From NCBI GenBank assembly GCA_963702525.1, contig CAVPCY010000017.1, forward strand, positions 62,001-126,000: DNA of 64,000 nt. The letters are read 5' to 3'. Shown here piece after piece: positions 17,776 to 25,291 of this stretch; the first letter of the stretch is position 1; every line of letters begins with the position of its first letter. Made by a program: the position numbers and the translations under genes. The notes under the pieces were generated by a model. It was not told where the DNA came from, did not search any database, and worked only from the letters and a program-made list of their open reading frames with translations. Source of the DNA: CAVPCY01 sp963702525 (lineage in GTDB: Bacteria > Actinomycetota > Coriobacteriia > Anaerosomatales > PHET01).

Positions 17776-18744
17776 GTGGACCCGTTCTATCCACTGCAGC
17801 TGCTCTCGGACTGGCTGACCTACACCGTCCTCGGCCTGGAAGAGGGAACGAAGCTCGCCTCCTCGGTGAACTTCTTCCTCTACGACGTGCCGAAGGTGCT
17901 CATCCTGCTGGCCGTCGTCATCTTCTTTGTCGCTGTCATCCGCTCGTTCTTCCCGCCCGAGCGCACGCGCAAGATGCTGTCGCACTCTCGTCTGTATGGC
18001 GGCAACGTCGCCGCAGCGCTCCTGGGGATTGTGACGCCCTTCTGCTCTTGCTCGGCGGTGCCGCTGTTCATAGGCTTCGTGGAGAGCGGCGTTCCGCTGG
18101 GCGTGACGTTCTCGTTTCTCGTGGCGAGCCCGATGATCAATGAGGTCGCAGTCATCTTGCTCGGCGGCATGTTCGGGTGGGAGATCGCGCTGCTCTACAT
18201 CGTCTCGGGCCTTGTCATCGCCATAACGAGTGGCATCGTCATCGGCAAACTCGGCCTCGAGAGTTGGGTCGAGCCCTACGTGTACGAGCTTCGCATGGGT
18301 GAGGCTTGCGATCTACCCGAGGAGACGTGGCCGGAGAGGCTCGCGTACGCGCGGGGATACGTCAAGGAGATCGTCGGCAAGGTATGGCCCTACGTGGTCA
18401 TCGGTATCGGAATCGGCGCGATAATGCACGGCTACGTCCCGGACGACTTCCTCGCTCAATACGCGAACGCCGGCAACCCGCTTGCCGTCCCGCTTGCCGT
18501 CTTAGTCGGAGTTCCGCTCTACAGCAACGCGGCCGGCATCGTGCCCCTCATTGGCGTGTTGACCCAGAAGGGCGTCTCGATAGGTACCTCGTTGGCCTTC
18601 ATGATGGCGGTCGTGGGCCTGTCGCTTCCCGAGGCGATCATCCTGAAGAAAGTTCTCAGGCCGAAGCTCATTGCCGTGTTCTTCGGCGTCAACGCTGTGG
18701 GAATCATGCTCATTGGCTATCTGTTCAACTCGATATTGGGCTGA
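17776..18744 (+). CDS. Permease of the DUF318/ArsP-like family
   Basis: 322 residues with about eight to ten membrane helices. The signature TPFCSCSAVPLFIGF (with the CSC triplet) and ASPMINEVAVILLGG are the family marks; the second half carries the matching GVPLYSNAAGIVPLIGVL. ArsP members export trivalent organoarsenicals such as methylarsenite through the cysteine motif; others of the family are unassigned. GTG start at 17776, seven bases after the thioredoxin stop. Lies in an ArsR-controlled operon, so export of a metalloid or organometalloid is the likely role. Confidence 0.87.
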   Translation: MDPFYPLQLLSDWLTYTVLGLEEGTKLASSVNFFLYDVPKVLILLAVVIFFVAVIRSFFPPERTRKMLSHSRLYGGNVAAALLGIVTPFCSCSAVPLFIGFVESGVPLGVTFSFLVASPMINEVAVILLGGMFGWEIALLYIVSGLVIAITSGIVIGKLGLESWVEPYVYELRMGEACDLPEETWPERLAYARGYVKEIVGKVWPYVVIGIGIGAIMHGYVPDDFLAQYANAGNPLAVPLAVLVGVPLYSNAAGIVPLIGVLTQKGVSIGTSLAFMMAVVGLSLPEAIILKKVLRPKLIAVFFGVNAVGIMLIGYLFNSILG

Positions 18745-18759
18745 GTAGTGAGGACTGAC

Positions 18760-19275
18760 GTGACAGACGAAGAAGTCATCGACACGCCGGATGAAGAGGC
18801 TGGGGCGCATCAGCCACATGTCTCGACCCGTGTCGCCGTGGTTCTGGTCGTCATCGCCGTGTTCGCCGGCCTCCTGATCGCCAAGTATCAGGCACCTCGA
18901 GTGCAGCCGGCGACCGACGGCCAGGTCGCCTCACAGTCCGTGACATCCGTACGCAATGACGCGCAAGGCGACTACGAGGCTGCGCGCAAGACCGGCAAGC
19001 CGGTGTACGTCCTGTTCCACTCCCTCAGTTGACAGTCGTGCCTTGAGATCTCGGCGGTCGCCGACAAGGTCATCCCTGAGTACGAGGACAAGGTCGTCTT
19101 CGTGAACGCCATCACCGACGACGCATCCGCCCAGCAGCTCGCATCGAGGTTCTCGTTCCAGTACATCCCGACGTCGTTCTTCGTCGCTTCTGACGGTGTG
19201 GTAGTGGACTCCTACTCTGGGCCGTTATCCGAGGCCGAGATGCGCGCCCGGCTCGACAAGCTGGTCGCGCAGTGA
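18760..19275 (+). CDS. Membrane-anchored thioredoxin-like selenoprotein (in-frame TGA, UxxC)
   Basis: About 171 residues if TGA at 19030-19032 is read as selenocysteine. A charged N-terminus, one membrane helix (VAVVLVVIAVFAGLLIA) and a periplasm-facing thioredoxin domain follow. The active site reads YVLFHSLS-U-QSC-LEISAV: the TGA takes the place of the first Cys of CxxC. The frame continues unbroken to VFVNAITDDASAQQLA and the cis-proline IPTSFF, then stops at TGA 19273-19275, overlapping ccdA by GTGA. GTG at 18760 has GAGG six bases upstream (GTG 18748 is an alternative). A GGTC-loop hairpin 18 bases after the TGA supports Sec. CcdA next door would keep it reduced. Confidence 0.85.
19051..19064 (+). 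promoter_or_regulatory. Probable bacterial SECIS hairpin of the thioredoxin
   Basis: TCGGC and GCCGA pair around the 4-base loop GGTC. The loop starts 23 bases after the in-frame TGA (19030-19032). Known bacterial SECIS elements are short stems just after UGA with a G in the first loop positions; E. coli fdhF carries GGUC in its loop. Seen in sequence; SelB binding is inferred. Confidence 0.7.
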
Positions 19276-19976
19276 GCGTCGAGTCACTCGCGCAAGACCT
19301 GACTGCAGGCGCGGTCTGGGGGCCGATCGCCTTCGGAATCGCGTTCGTCGGCGGTCTGGTCGCGGGCCTCGGCCCCTGTGTTCTGCCGATGATCCCGGCC
19401 GTCTTTGGCTACGTCACTGGTCGAGTCGGCGAGTCCGAGGGAGGATCACCGCTCGTTCGGGGGCTGGCGCTCTCGGCGGTGTTCGTACTGGGCATGAGTC
19501 TCGTGTTCGCAGCTATCGGTGCGATAGCCGGACTCATCGGGCGCGCGCTGATTGTGGACGAGTGGGCCTACTACGTCGTTGCCGCCATCTGCGTTGTGAT
19601 CGGGCTGCAGATGCTGGAGGTCATCAACCTGCCCGTGGATCGGCTGAACCAATGGTTGCCGGTCAAGCGGCCCGAGCGGCGAGGCGTTCTGGGAGCACTG
19701 CTTTTCGGGATGCTGTTCGGGTTGGTGGCCACGCCGTGCTCGACCCCGATCCTCGCCGCCATCGCTGCCATAGCGGCCACGACGGGCGATGCACTGAAGG
19801 GCGCAGCGCTGCTGTTCGTCTACGGCATCGGCAAGGGCGTGCCGTTACTGCTTCTGGGTGTGGCATCCGGCTCGCTCGTCTTCATGCGCTCGGTGTCCAA
19901 GGTAGCGCCCGCCCTGACCAAGATCGGCGGCGTCGGCATCATCGGTGCCGGCGCATACCTCGTGTGGATTGCTTGA
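19272..19976 (+). CDS. ccdA: Cytochrome c biogenesis/thiol transporter CcdA
   Basis: 234 residues, six membrane helices. The two paired cysteine motifs, AGLGPCVLPMIPAVFGY and LVATPCSTPILAAI, are the redox centre that carries reducing equivalents from cytosolic thioredoxin across the membrane. The start overlaps the stop of the selenothioredoxin gene, so the two are translationally coupled, and that protein is the obvious extracytoplasmic partner. Seventeen bases separate it from the next UGA-containing gene. Confidence 0.93.
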   Translation: MSVESLAQDLTAGAVWGPIAFGIAFVGGLVAGLGPCVLPMIPAVFGYVTGRVGESEGGSPLVRGLALSAVFVLGMSLVFAAIGAIAGLIGRALIVDEWAYYVVAAICVVIGLQMLEVINLPVDRLNQWLPVKRPERRGVLGALLFGMLFGLVATPCSTPILAAIAAIAATTGDALKGAALLFVYGIGKGVPLLLLGVASGSLVFMRSVSKVAPALTKIGGVGIIGAGAYLVWIA

Positions 19977-19992
19977 CGGAGGGAGAAGGGCC

Positions 19993-20358
19993 ATGAGCCA
20001 AGTCATCATCAAAGTCATCGACAAGAGCTGCGCTTGAGGCGGCGGGACCGACTGCTGCGACCCGCTCGAAGGCGAGCTTGCCGGCTATCCGGAAGGTTCG
20101 ACTTGAGAGCTCCCGCTGCAGTGGCGCCTCCAGGTCGTGGAGGCTGGGGTAGGAGAGATGACGGGCATCGCCGTCAGTGTGGAAGAGGCAGACCTGATGA
20201 CGTTGACGGGGGCGGACCGTGATGCCGCTTTCGAAGGGCTGACCGCCAGCGGTGAGTTTCCGTTCGTCATCGTGGACGGAGCACTGGCCTGTAGCGGTAG
20301 TCTGGACATTGGGCGAATTGCAGACGCTGTGAAGAACGCCCAAGCCATTTCGACGTGA
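19993..20358 (+). CDS. ArsD-like small selenoprotein with two in-frame TGA codons
   Basis: 121 residues if TGA 20035-20037 (residue 15) and TGA 20104-20106 (residue 38) are selenocysteine. It starts MSQVIIKVIDKSCA-U-GGGTDCCDP, giving a Cys13/Sec15/Cys21/Cys22 cluster, then PEGST-U-ELPLQW, and a thioredoxin-fold C-terminal half with FPFVIVDGALACSGSLDIGRI. Length, the N-terminal vicinal thiols and the VDG-strand-helix end resemble ArsD arsenic chaperones, though identity is low. One frame holds throughout. GGGAGAAGGG precedes the ATG. The TGA at 20104 has a GGTC-loop hairpin. Alternative: two sequencing errors or a pseudogene, which the hairpin and operon position argue against. Confidence 0.75.
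20064..20077 (+). promoter_or_regulatory. Candidate SECIS hairpin for the first TGA of the ArsD-like gene
   Basis: GCTCG and CGAGC pair around AAGG; the loop starts 32 bases after TGA 20035-20037. The distance fits a bacterial SECIS, but the loop lacks a leading G, so this is weaker than the other two. Confidence 0.35.
20126..20144 (+). promoter_or_regulatory. Probable bacterial SECIS hairpin for the second TGA
   Basis: A perfect 7-bp stem, GCCTCCA with TGGAGGC, closes the loop GGTCG. The loop begins 27 bases after TGA 20104-20106. It has the same GGTC loop start as the hairpin after the thioredoxin TGA at 19030. Confidence 0.7.
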
Positions 20359-20407
20359 GACATGCGTGACATCAGGCTGGATTGCATGCCTGGGCCGGGG
20401 GCTTCTT

Positions 20408-20456
20408 GGGATCGAGGATTCCCTTGTCGGCGGTTCAGGTCCGTCCCTTGCCACCA
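20408..20456 (+). pseudogene. tRNA remnant (T arm and acceptor end)
   Basis: 20426-20456 matches the 3' end of tRNA-Phe (9957-9984 region) at about 29 of 33 positions: GGCGGTTCAGGTCCGTCCC, then TTGCCACCA. A broken anticodon-like stem (GGGA...TCCC) precedes it; no D arm or 5' acceptor strand is found. It is followed by a terminator, like the intact tRNA. It may be an attachment-site copy left by integration. Confidence 0.7.
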
Positions 20457-20471
20457 TGGGATTCAACGAAA

Positions 20472-20496
20472 GCCTCGCCGGGTGGCAGGCCTTCTT
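20472..20496 (+). terminator. Terminator after the tRNA remnant
   Basis: GCCT-CG-CC and GG-CA-GGC form a bulged stem with loop GGGT, followed by CTTCTT. It sits at the same place relative to the tRNA end as the terminators at 9998 and 14962. Confidence 0.55.
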
Positions 20497-20573
20497 GATG
20501 TCTTAGCCGCAGATATGAACGGCGAGAAGGGGCACCTACTACGTGTCACTCGAGCAGAGGAGCGTCAGAGCCC

Positions 20574-20732
20574 ATGGAACTGACTCTCACGGCTGGCCTC
20601 ATCCTTCTCATATACTTCACGTTCTTCGTCGCTCTGCGGCTGTTGAAGCGATGGTCGGAGAAGCACGAGCCGATGACGGGTGACTTCGGAGACCGCTTCC
20701 GCCTCTGGAAGCGCCCCGAGCGCGAAGACTAG
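20574..20732 (+). CDS. Small single-helix membrane protein
   Basis: 52 residues: MELTLTAGLILLIYFTFFVAL is a membrane segment, followed by a basic and acidic cytoplasmic tail (RLLKRWSEKHEP...). GAGGAG lies about 11 bases before the ATG. No family recognised. It leads the OsmC-rhodanese-NapH group and may be co-transcribed with it. Confidence 0.55.
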   Translation: MELTLTAGLILLIYFTFFVALRLLKRWSEKHEPMTGDFGDRFRLWKRPERED

Positions 20733-20764
20733 CAGGCACACACACGCACCGGGAAGGGCACGTC

Positions 20765-21214
20765 ATGGATCTAGTGAAGGCACGCTGGGCGGCCAATCGG
20801 CAGTTCGTCGGATGGGACTCGAAGAACCACGGTATCGTCATGGATACTCCCGCCGAGGGTACCGGCGAAGGCACCGGCTGGCGCCCGGTCGAGCTTCTGC
20901 TGCTCGGTCTGGCGGGTTGCACGGGCGTCGACGTGGTCTCGATTCTCGAGAAGAAGCGTGAGGACGTGCGTGGTCTTGAGATAGAGGTGAAGGGCGAGCC
21001 GTTCCTCGAGGACCACCCGCACTACTACGAGTCGATCGAAGTGCTCTACCGAGTGACTGGGGTCGGCATCAAGCCGGAGTCGGTGGCGCGCGCCATCGAG
21101 CTCTCCGAGGACAAGTACTGCTCGGTGAAGGGCAGCCTGGGACCGCAGTGCGTCGTGACCACGAGCTTCGAGGTCCACGAGTTCGAACCTCAGATCGGGC
21201 CGAGGGGTCGCTGA
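20765..21214 (+). CDS. OsmC family peroxiredoxin-like protein
   Basis: 149 residues. Both redox cysteines of the OsmC/Ohr family are in place: GLAGCTGVDVVSIL in the central helix and LSEDKYCSVKGSL near the C-terminus. OsmC/Ohr proteins reduce organic hydroperoxides; this short YhfA-like subgroup also occurs with sulfur-transfer genes. GGAAGGGC precedes the ATG. Its stop overlaps the rhodanese start (TGATG), so the two are coupled, which suggests a role in persulfide or sulfur handling. Confidence 0.9.
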   Translation: MDLVKARWAANRQFVGWDSKNHGIVMDTPAEGTGEGTGWRPVELLLLGLAGCTGVDVVSILEKKREDVRGLEIEVKGEPFLEDHPHYYESIEVLYRVTGVGIKPESVARAIELSEDKYCSVKGSLGPQCVVTTSFEVHEFEPQIGPRGR

Positions 21215-21529
21215 TGTTCGGATGGGGAGTCAAGACCGTCACCGCCGATGAACTCGCTGACGCGCTCGGCCGAAGCAAGCAGGTGCTCATCGACGTGCGC
21301 GAGCCCCACGAGTTCGCTGCTGGGCACGTCAAGGGCGCCGTGAACGTGCCGCTGGGTCAGCTCGCCGAGAAGATCGGGGCGTTTCGACCGTAGTGCCGAG
21401 ACGTATGTCATCTGCCAGTCGGGCCATCGCAGCGCGAGCGGAGCCAGGTTGCTCAAGCGGGCGGGCTTCGAGCACGCGTACAGCGTCAAAGGCGGCACGT
21501 CGGCGTGGCGAGGGCGACTGGTGCGCTAG
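21214..21529 (+). CDS. Rhodanese-like sulfurtransferase (frameshifted)
   Basis: About 104 residues after correction. The rhodanese motifs are KQVLIDVREPHEFAAGHVKGAVNVP and the active-site loop YVICQSGHRSASGA with the catalytic Cys, followed by GGTSAW. One extra base near 21388 puts a TAG in frame after KIGAFRP; the next frame continues as DRSAETYVICQSG to the TAG at 21527-21529. Rhodaneses carry sulfur as a Cys persulfide. Translationally coupled to OsmC and followed by the NapH-like iron-sulfur protein. Confidence 0.87.
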
Positions 21530-21637
21530 TCGTTCACGACACACGCTCCACACGTTCACTTCGCATTCATACAGGCCCAATACCCTCCGAGGTATCGGAT
21601 TATCGCCGCACCCGTGGCATGACGAAGGGGACGCAAG

Positions 21638-22820
21638 ATGAGCTACGAACGTACGGACCGCGCGTGCGCAGAAGCGCTCGCGCTTGATCAGATGGTCGGT
21701 GCTCGGCGTTGTTCTCGTCGGGATGACCGCGATCGTGACGGCGCACCAGTTCGTCGCCGGGGCAGGCAAGCCCGTGGGCGTCGATGCGCTGTGTCCTTTC
21801 GGCGGCGTGGAGACTCTCTTCTCGCTGATCGCCGGGGCGGGCTTCATCGAAAAGACCGCTGCAAGCGCCGTCGTCCTGCTCGTCGGGATGCTCGGCATGG
21901 CTCTCGTGATGCGACGCTCGTTCTGTGGGCAGATCTGCCCGCTTGGCGCGCTGCAGGGAGTCTTCGGCTCGATCGGCGGGAAGCTGTTTCGCCGCCGGCC
22001 CGAGATCCCGAAGGCGCTCGATCGTCCCGCCCGCTTCCTCAAGTACGGCGTACTGGCGTTCTTCACAGTCTGGACCTGGCAGGCCGCTTCGCTCGTGATG
22101 CGCCCGTACGACCCGTGGGTTGCGTACGCACACATCACTTCGGCGGAGCTGTTCGCCGAGTTCGGCATCGGGGTCGCGATACTGGGCGTCTCTCTGGCCG
22201 GCTCGCTGGTATACGAACGGTTCTTCTGCAAGTACCTGTGTCCCACCGGTGCGGTACTCGGCTTGGTGTCGAAGGTAAGCCTGTTCGGCATCAAGCGGGA
22301 CGCGGATGCTTGTATCAACTGCAGTGCGTGCGACAAGGCATGCCCGATGAACATCGAAGTCTCGACCGCTCATGTCGTTACGTCGTCGGAGTGCATCTCG
22401 TGCAACGAGTGCGTGAACGCCTGCCCGGCAGCCGGGGCGCTCGAAGTCGAGCGGGGCCGGGGACGCAAGCTCAGTCCCGCTCTGGTCACGGGGATCGTGG
22501 TCGGCCTCATCGCGGTAGTGATCGGCGTAAGCACAGCTGCGGGAGCTTTCGCATGGAGGATGCCGACGCTCGGTGAGGCGATCGAGCAGCAGGAGTCGGG
22601 CACCGCTGAGTCCGGTGCCGCTTTCGACCCCAACGTGATCAAGGGCTACATGTCGATGAAGGAGATATCCGAGGCCACGGGCGTTCCGGAGGAGGAGTTC
22701 GCCAAGAAGTGGGGCGTGTCGGAGGCAGACCTCTCCAAGCCCATGAAGGAGATCAAGGACCAGTACGGCTTCTCGCCCGAGGACGTGAAGGCGTGGGTGG
22801 CCGAGGAACTCGCGAAGTAG
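21638..22820 (+). CDS. NapH/YccM-type membrane 4Fe-4S protein (frameshift near start)
   Basis: About 393 residues. Five or so membrane helices carry the NapH-type cysteine motifs CPFGGVETL, FCGQICPLGALQG and FCKYLCPTGAVLGL. Two cytoplasmic [4Fe-4S] clusters follow (CINCSACDKACPMN and CISCNECVNACP), then another helix and an acidic helical tail unusual for NapH. The ATG at 21638 with AAGGGGA upstream gives MSYERTDR, then one extra base near 21661 shifts into the main frame (ARAQKRSRLIRWSVLG). Family members pass electrons from quinol or ferredoxin to extracytoplasmic reductases; the partner here is unknown. Confidence 0.87.
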
Positions 22821-22916
22821 CGAGCCCACCCCGATCGTCTCGGCCCACGTTCCGATTGTGGGTATCGACCTTGCGTGCGTGCCCTATAGGTCACCGAGTC
22901 GGGGAGCTGGGCGAAG

Positions 22917-23324
22917 ATGCCATCGAACAGATCACGGACATGGCACCAAGAACATGACGACGATCGGACCGCTGGTCAGCGGCTGGCGGACGGTACAGCT
23001 CGCGTACTGGGTTCTTGGCCGTTCATCATCGGGCAGACCGTCCTCGTCGTACTTTGGATCAGCCTCAATGTGACCGCGGTGATACGCAGGTGGGATCCGT
23101 ACCCCTTCATCCTGCTGAACCTCATGTTCTCGGTGCAGGCGGCATACGCGGCACCCATCATCATGATGAGTCAGAACCGCCAGGCCGAACGCGATCGGTA
23201 CCAGGCTAACGCCGACTTCAACACCAACGTGAAAGCGGAAGTCGAGATCGAGGACGTGCAGTCCCACCTTCGTACCATCGAGGCGGCCCTGGCACGCATC
23301 GAGATTGCGACTGCGGTCGAGTAG
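22917..23324 (+). CDS. DUF1003 membrane protein
   Basis: 135 residues. After GQRLADGTARVLGSW come two helices (FIIGQTVLVVLWISLNVTAV and PFILLNLMFSVQAAYAAPIIMM) and the family-typical SQNRQAERDRYQANADF...EIEDVQ coiled tail. Function unknown. The N-terminus is shorter than in larger DUF1003 proteins, which carry an extra zinc-ribbon-like start. GGGGAG lies upstream of the ATG. Confidence 0.85.
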   Translation: MPSNRSRTWHQEHDDDRTAGQRLADGTARVLGSWPFIIGQTVLVVLWISLNVTAVIRRWDPYPFILLNLMFSVQAAYAAPIIMMSQNRQAERDRYQANADFNTNVKAEVEIEDVQSHLRTIEAALARIEIATAVE

Positions 23325-23484
23325 AGAGCGGCGACCGGCGGCGCCTCGTCCCTGCCGTGCTGACGGTGGCTCGCGTCGAAGTGATCGTGGGGTGTCGAGG
23401 ACGGAAAGCGCCTTGGTTGGGTAGGTATCGGGGTGTGGCAACCACGTGGTAGCAGCGATGCTCCCGACAAGTGAGGAGATGGAT

Positions 23485-23646
23485 ATGATCTCGACGCCAA
23501 TCTGGATCTTGACCGGGGTGCTCGTTGTGGTCGGGGTCGTTTGGCTCATCTCCCGCGCGATCACCAAGGGCCAGAAGCTGCCCATGCCCACGACGACCCA
23601 GGACGACACGCAGGACGCTCCTCCGGCGGACGACCCGTCCAAGTAG
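23485..23646 (+). CDS. Small single-helix membrane protein
   Basis: 53 residues: MISTPIWILTGVLVVVGVVWLI forms one helix; the tail is polar and acidic (TTTQDDTQDAPPADDPSK). GAGGAG lies six bases before the ATG at 23485. No family recognised. It precedes crcB by about 95 bases. Confidence 0.6.
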   Translation: MISTPIWILTGVLVVVGVVWLISRAITKGQKLPMPTTTQDDTQDAPPADDPSK

Positions 23647-23740
23647 AGCGGCCGTCTGTGCGGTCGCCCTTGCTAGCCGTGCGGCCGTTGCTCTGCGATG
23701 GGCTAGACTCTGGGGGCAGGCACACACCGTGGAGGTTGGC

Positions 23741-24121
23741 GTGAGGTTGTCCGGACTGGTCGCGGTCTTCATCGGCGCGGGGATAGGTGGGGTGCTGCGC
23801 TATACGCTGGGCGGCGTGATGGCCGAACGCTGGGGAACAACGTTTCCCTTCCACACGATGGTCATCAACGTCGCCGGCTCGTTCCTTCTGGGACTCCTGA
23901 TGGCTCTCAGTGTCGATCGCGGGATCGTCTCGGCCGAGATGCGGCTGCTCCTGGGCGTGGGGGTCCTCGGCGGCTTCACCACCTTCTCCACGCTCTCGTA
24001 CGAGACCGTGGCTCTGTTCGAGCAGGGTCTCAGGGTCCAGGGGCTGCTCAACATGTTCGGGAGCGCCGTTCTGGGAATCGCAGCCGCCATCGTCGGCCTG
24101 CTTGCGGGCAGGTCCGTCTAG
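23741..24121 (+). CDS. crcB: Fluoride efflux channel CrcB/Fluc
   Basis: 126 residues with four membrane helices and all Fluc landmarks: GAGIGGVLRYTLGG, the INVAGSFLLGLLMAL segment with the conserved Asn, and GGFTTFSTLSYE (TTFST with the phenylalanine-box region). Fluc dimers export F- passively. GTG at 23741 has GGAGG five bases upstream. It is followed by a DUF190 gene, the common partner. I see no fluoride riboswitch in the 95 bases upstream. Confidence 0.93.
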   Translation: MRLSGLVAVFIGAGIGGVLRYTLGGVMAERWGTTFPFHTMVINVAGSFLLGLLMALSVDRGIVSAEMRLLLGVGVLGGFTTFSTLSYETVALFEQGLRVQGLLNMFGSAVLGIAAAIVGLLAGRSV

Positions 24122-24131
24122 GAGGTCTCCC

Positions 24132-24473
24132 GTGCAGATCGAGGGCGAAGCGAAGCGAGTGACCATATTCATCGGCGAATCCGACCGCTGGAATCACAAG
24201 CCGCTCCACACGGCCATAGTCGAGTTGTTGCGCGAGAGGGGTGTGGCCGGCGCCACTGTGGTCAAGGGCGTCGAGGGCTTCGGGAAGAACAGCCGGCTTC
24301 ACACGGCGAGCATCCTGCGGCTGTCCGAGGACCTTCCGGTCGTGCTGACCTTTGTCGACAAGCCGGAGCGCGTCGAGGCCGTTCTACCCGCGATCGACGA
24401 GATGGTCGGCGGAGGACTGGTCGTTGTGGACGATGTCCACGTGCGCCGGTACTCGGGTGCCGAAGACGAGTAG
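24132..24473 (+). CDS. DUF190 protein, CrcB partner
   Basis: 113 residues: RVTIFIGESDRWNHKPLHTAIVELLRERGVAGATVVKGVEGFG and PVVLTFVDKPERVEAVLPAIDEMV are the conserved DUF190 blocks (PII-like fold). The family is often encoded beside crcB; a regulatory role is assumed, not shown. GTG at 24132 has GGAGG six bases upstream and lies 10 bases after the crcB stop, so they form an operon. Confidence 0.9.
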   Translation: MQIEGEAKRVTIFIGESDRWNHKPLHTAIVELLRERGVAGATVVKGVEGFGKNSRLHTASILRLSEDLPVVLTFVDKPERVEAVLPAIDEMVGGGLVVVDDVHVRRYSGAEDE

Positions 24474-24490
24474 CACCGGACTCTGCGTGC

Positions 24491-25286
24491 CTAGGCCCGT
24501 CTGAGCGCCTCGGCCAATCGTGGCGGCAGCCCCGCCGACGTCATCGCGGCGGCGACCGCCTCGACGTCGTAGGCCACGCGGTGGACGACGATCACCGACC
24601 CACACATCACTGTCCCCGGCGCGCCTGCCGCCGAGTCAGCGGTGCTCGCCCGGACCTCGTTCTCTGTCCCCAGCACGACCTCCACCCAGCACGCCCGCGG
24701 GTCGCCGTCCTTGGGCTTGCCCGCGGATCCGCTGCTGACGTAGTGCACGGTCCGGCCATCGCCTGCCGACAGGCCTCGGTGGTACGGGATGTGGATGTGG
24801 CCGACGCAGACCACGTCGGCCTCCGCCTGATCCGCCAAGCGGGCCAAGCTGCTCGTCGGTGCGATCCGGCAGCAGGTACTCGTTGATCTTGCGCGGGCTG
24901 CCGTGGGCGAGCAGGACGCGCGCCGCGCCCTCGGTCAGTCGGATGTCGTCGGGCAGTGCCGCGAGCCACTCGTGGTCGCGGTCGTCGAGCGCCGCGTCGG
25001 TGAAGTCGTACGAGGCTGCGCCGTCGGCGCGCGCTTCGTCGGTAGCGTAGTAGCAGCCGCACTCACCCCGACGCTTGCCGATCCCGTCGTCGTAGTTGCC
25101 GCGGATCGTCGGGATGCCGAGCTGCGCGGATGCGCTCGACCACACCGGCCGGGATCCGGCCCGTATCCCACGAGGTCGCCCAGGCAGTACGTCTCGGCGA
25201 CGCCGCTCGCACGAGATGTCGGCAAGCACCGCATCGAGCGCCGGCAGGTTGCCGTGCACGTCCGAGAAGAGCGCCAGCCGACGCAT
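24491..25286 (-). CDS. Metallophosphoesterase, YfcE-like (four frameshifts)
   Basis: About 263 residues once four extra bases are removed. The metal-binding blocks appear in order: LALFSDVHGNLPALDAVL (D-x-H), ETYCLGDLVGYGPDP (GD), PTIRGNYDDGIG (GN(H/Y)D), LLAHGSPRKINEYL (H) and VCVGHIHIPYHRG (GHTH-like). This is the calcineurin-type set for two metals. The frame changes near 25215, 25165, 25130 and 24850, all forward by one base. Related enzymes are phosphodiesterases or phosphatases; some arsenic gene clusters contain one. It starts five bases after the ACR3 gene and is probably in its operon. Confidence 0.78.
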
Positions 25287-25291
25287 CGCCC

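Noticed and set aside
9985..20407. Integrase, transposase or phage genes in the tRNA-flanked blocks
   Set aside because: No reading frame shows a recombinase or phage motif, so the island idea rests on the repeats and content alone.
20408..20456. Possible selenocysteine tRNA (selC) beside the UGA genes
   Set aside because: There is no TCA anticodon, no long variable arm and no 5' half; the match is to the 3' end of tRNA-Phe.
23647..23740. Fluoride riboswitch before crcB
   Set aside because: The conserved crcB-motif segments are not found in the 95 bases upstream.
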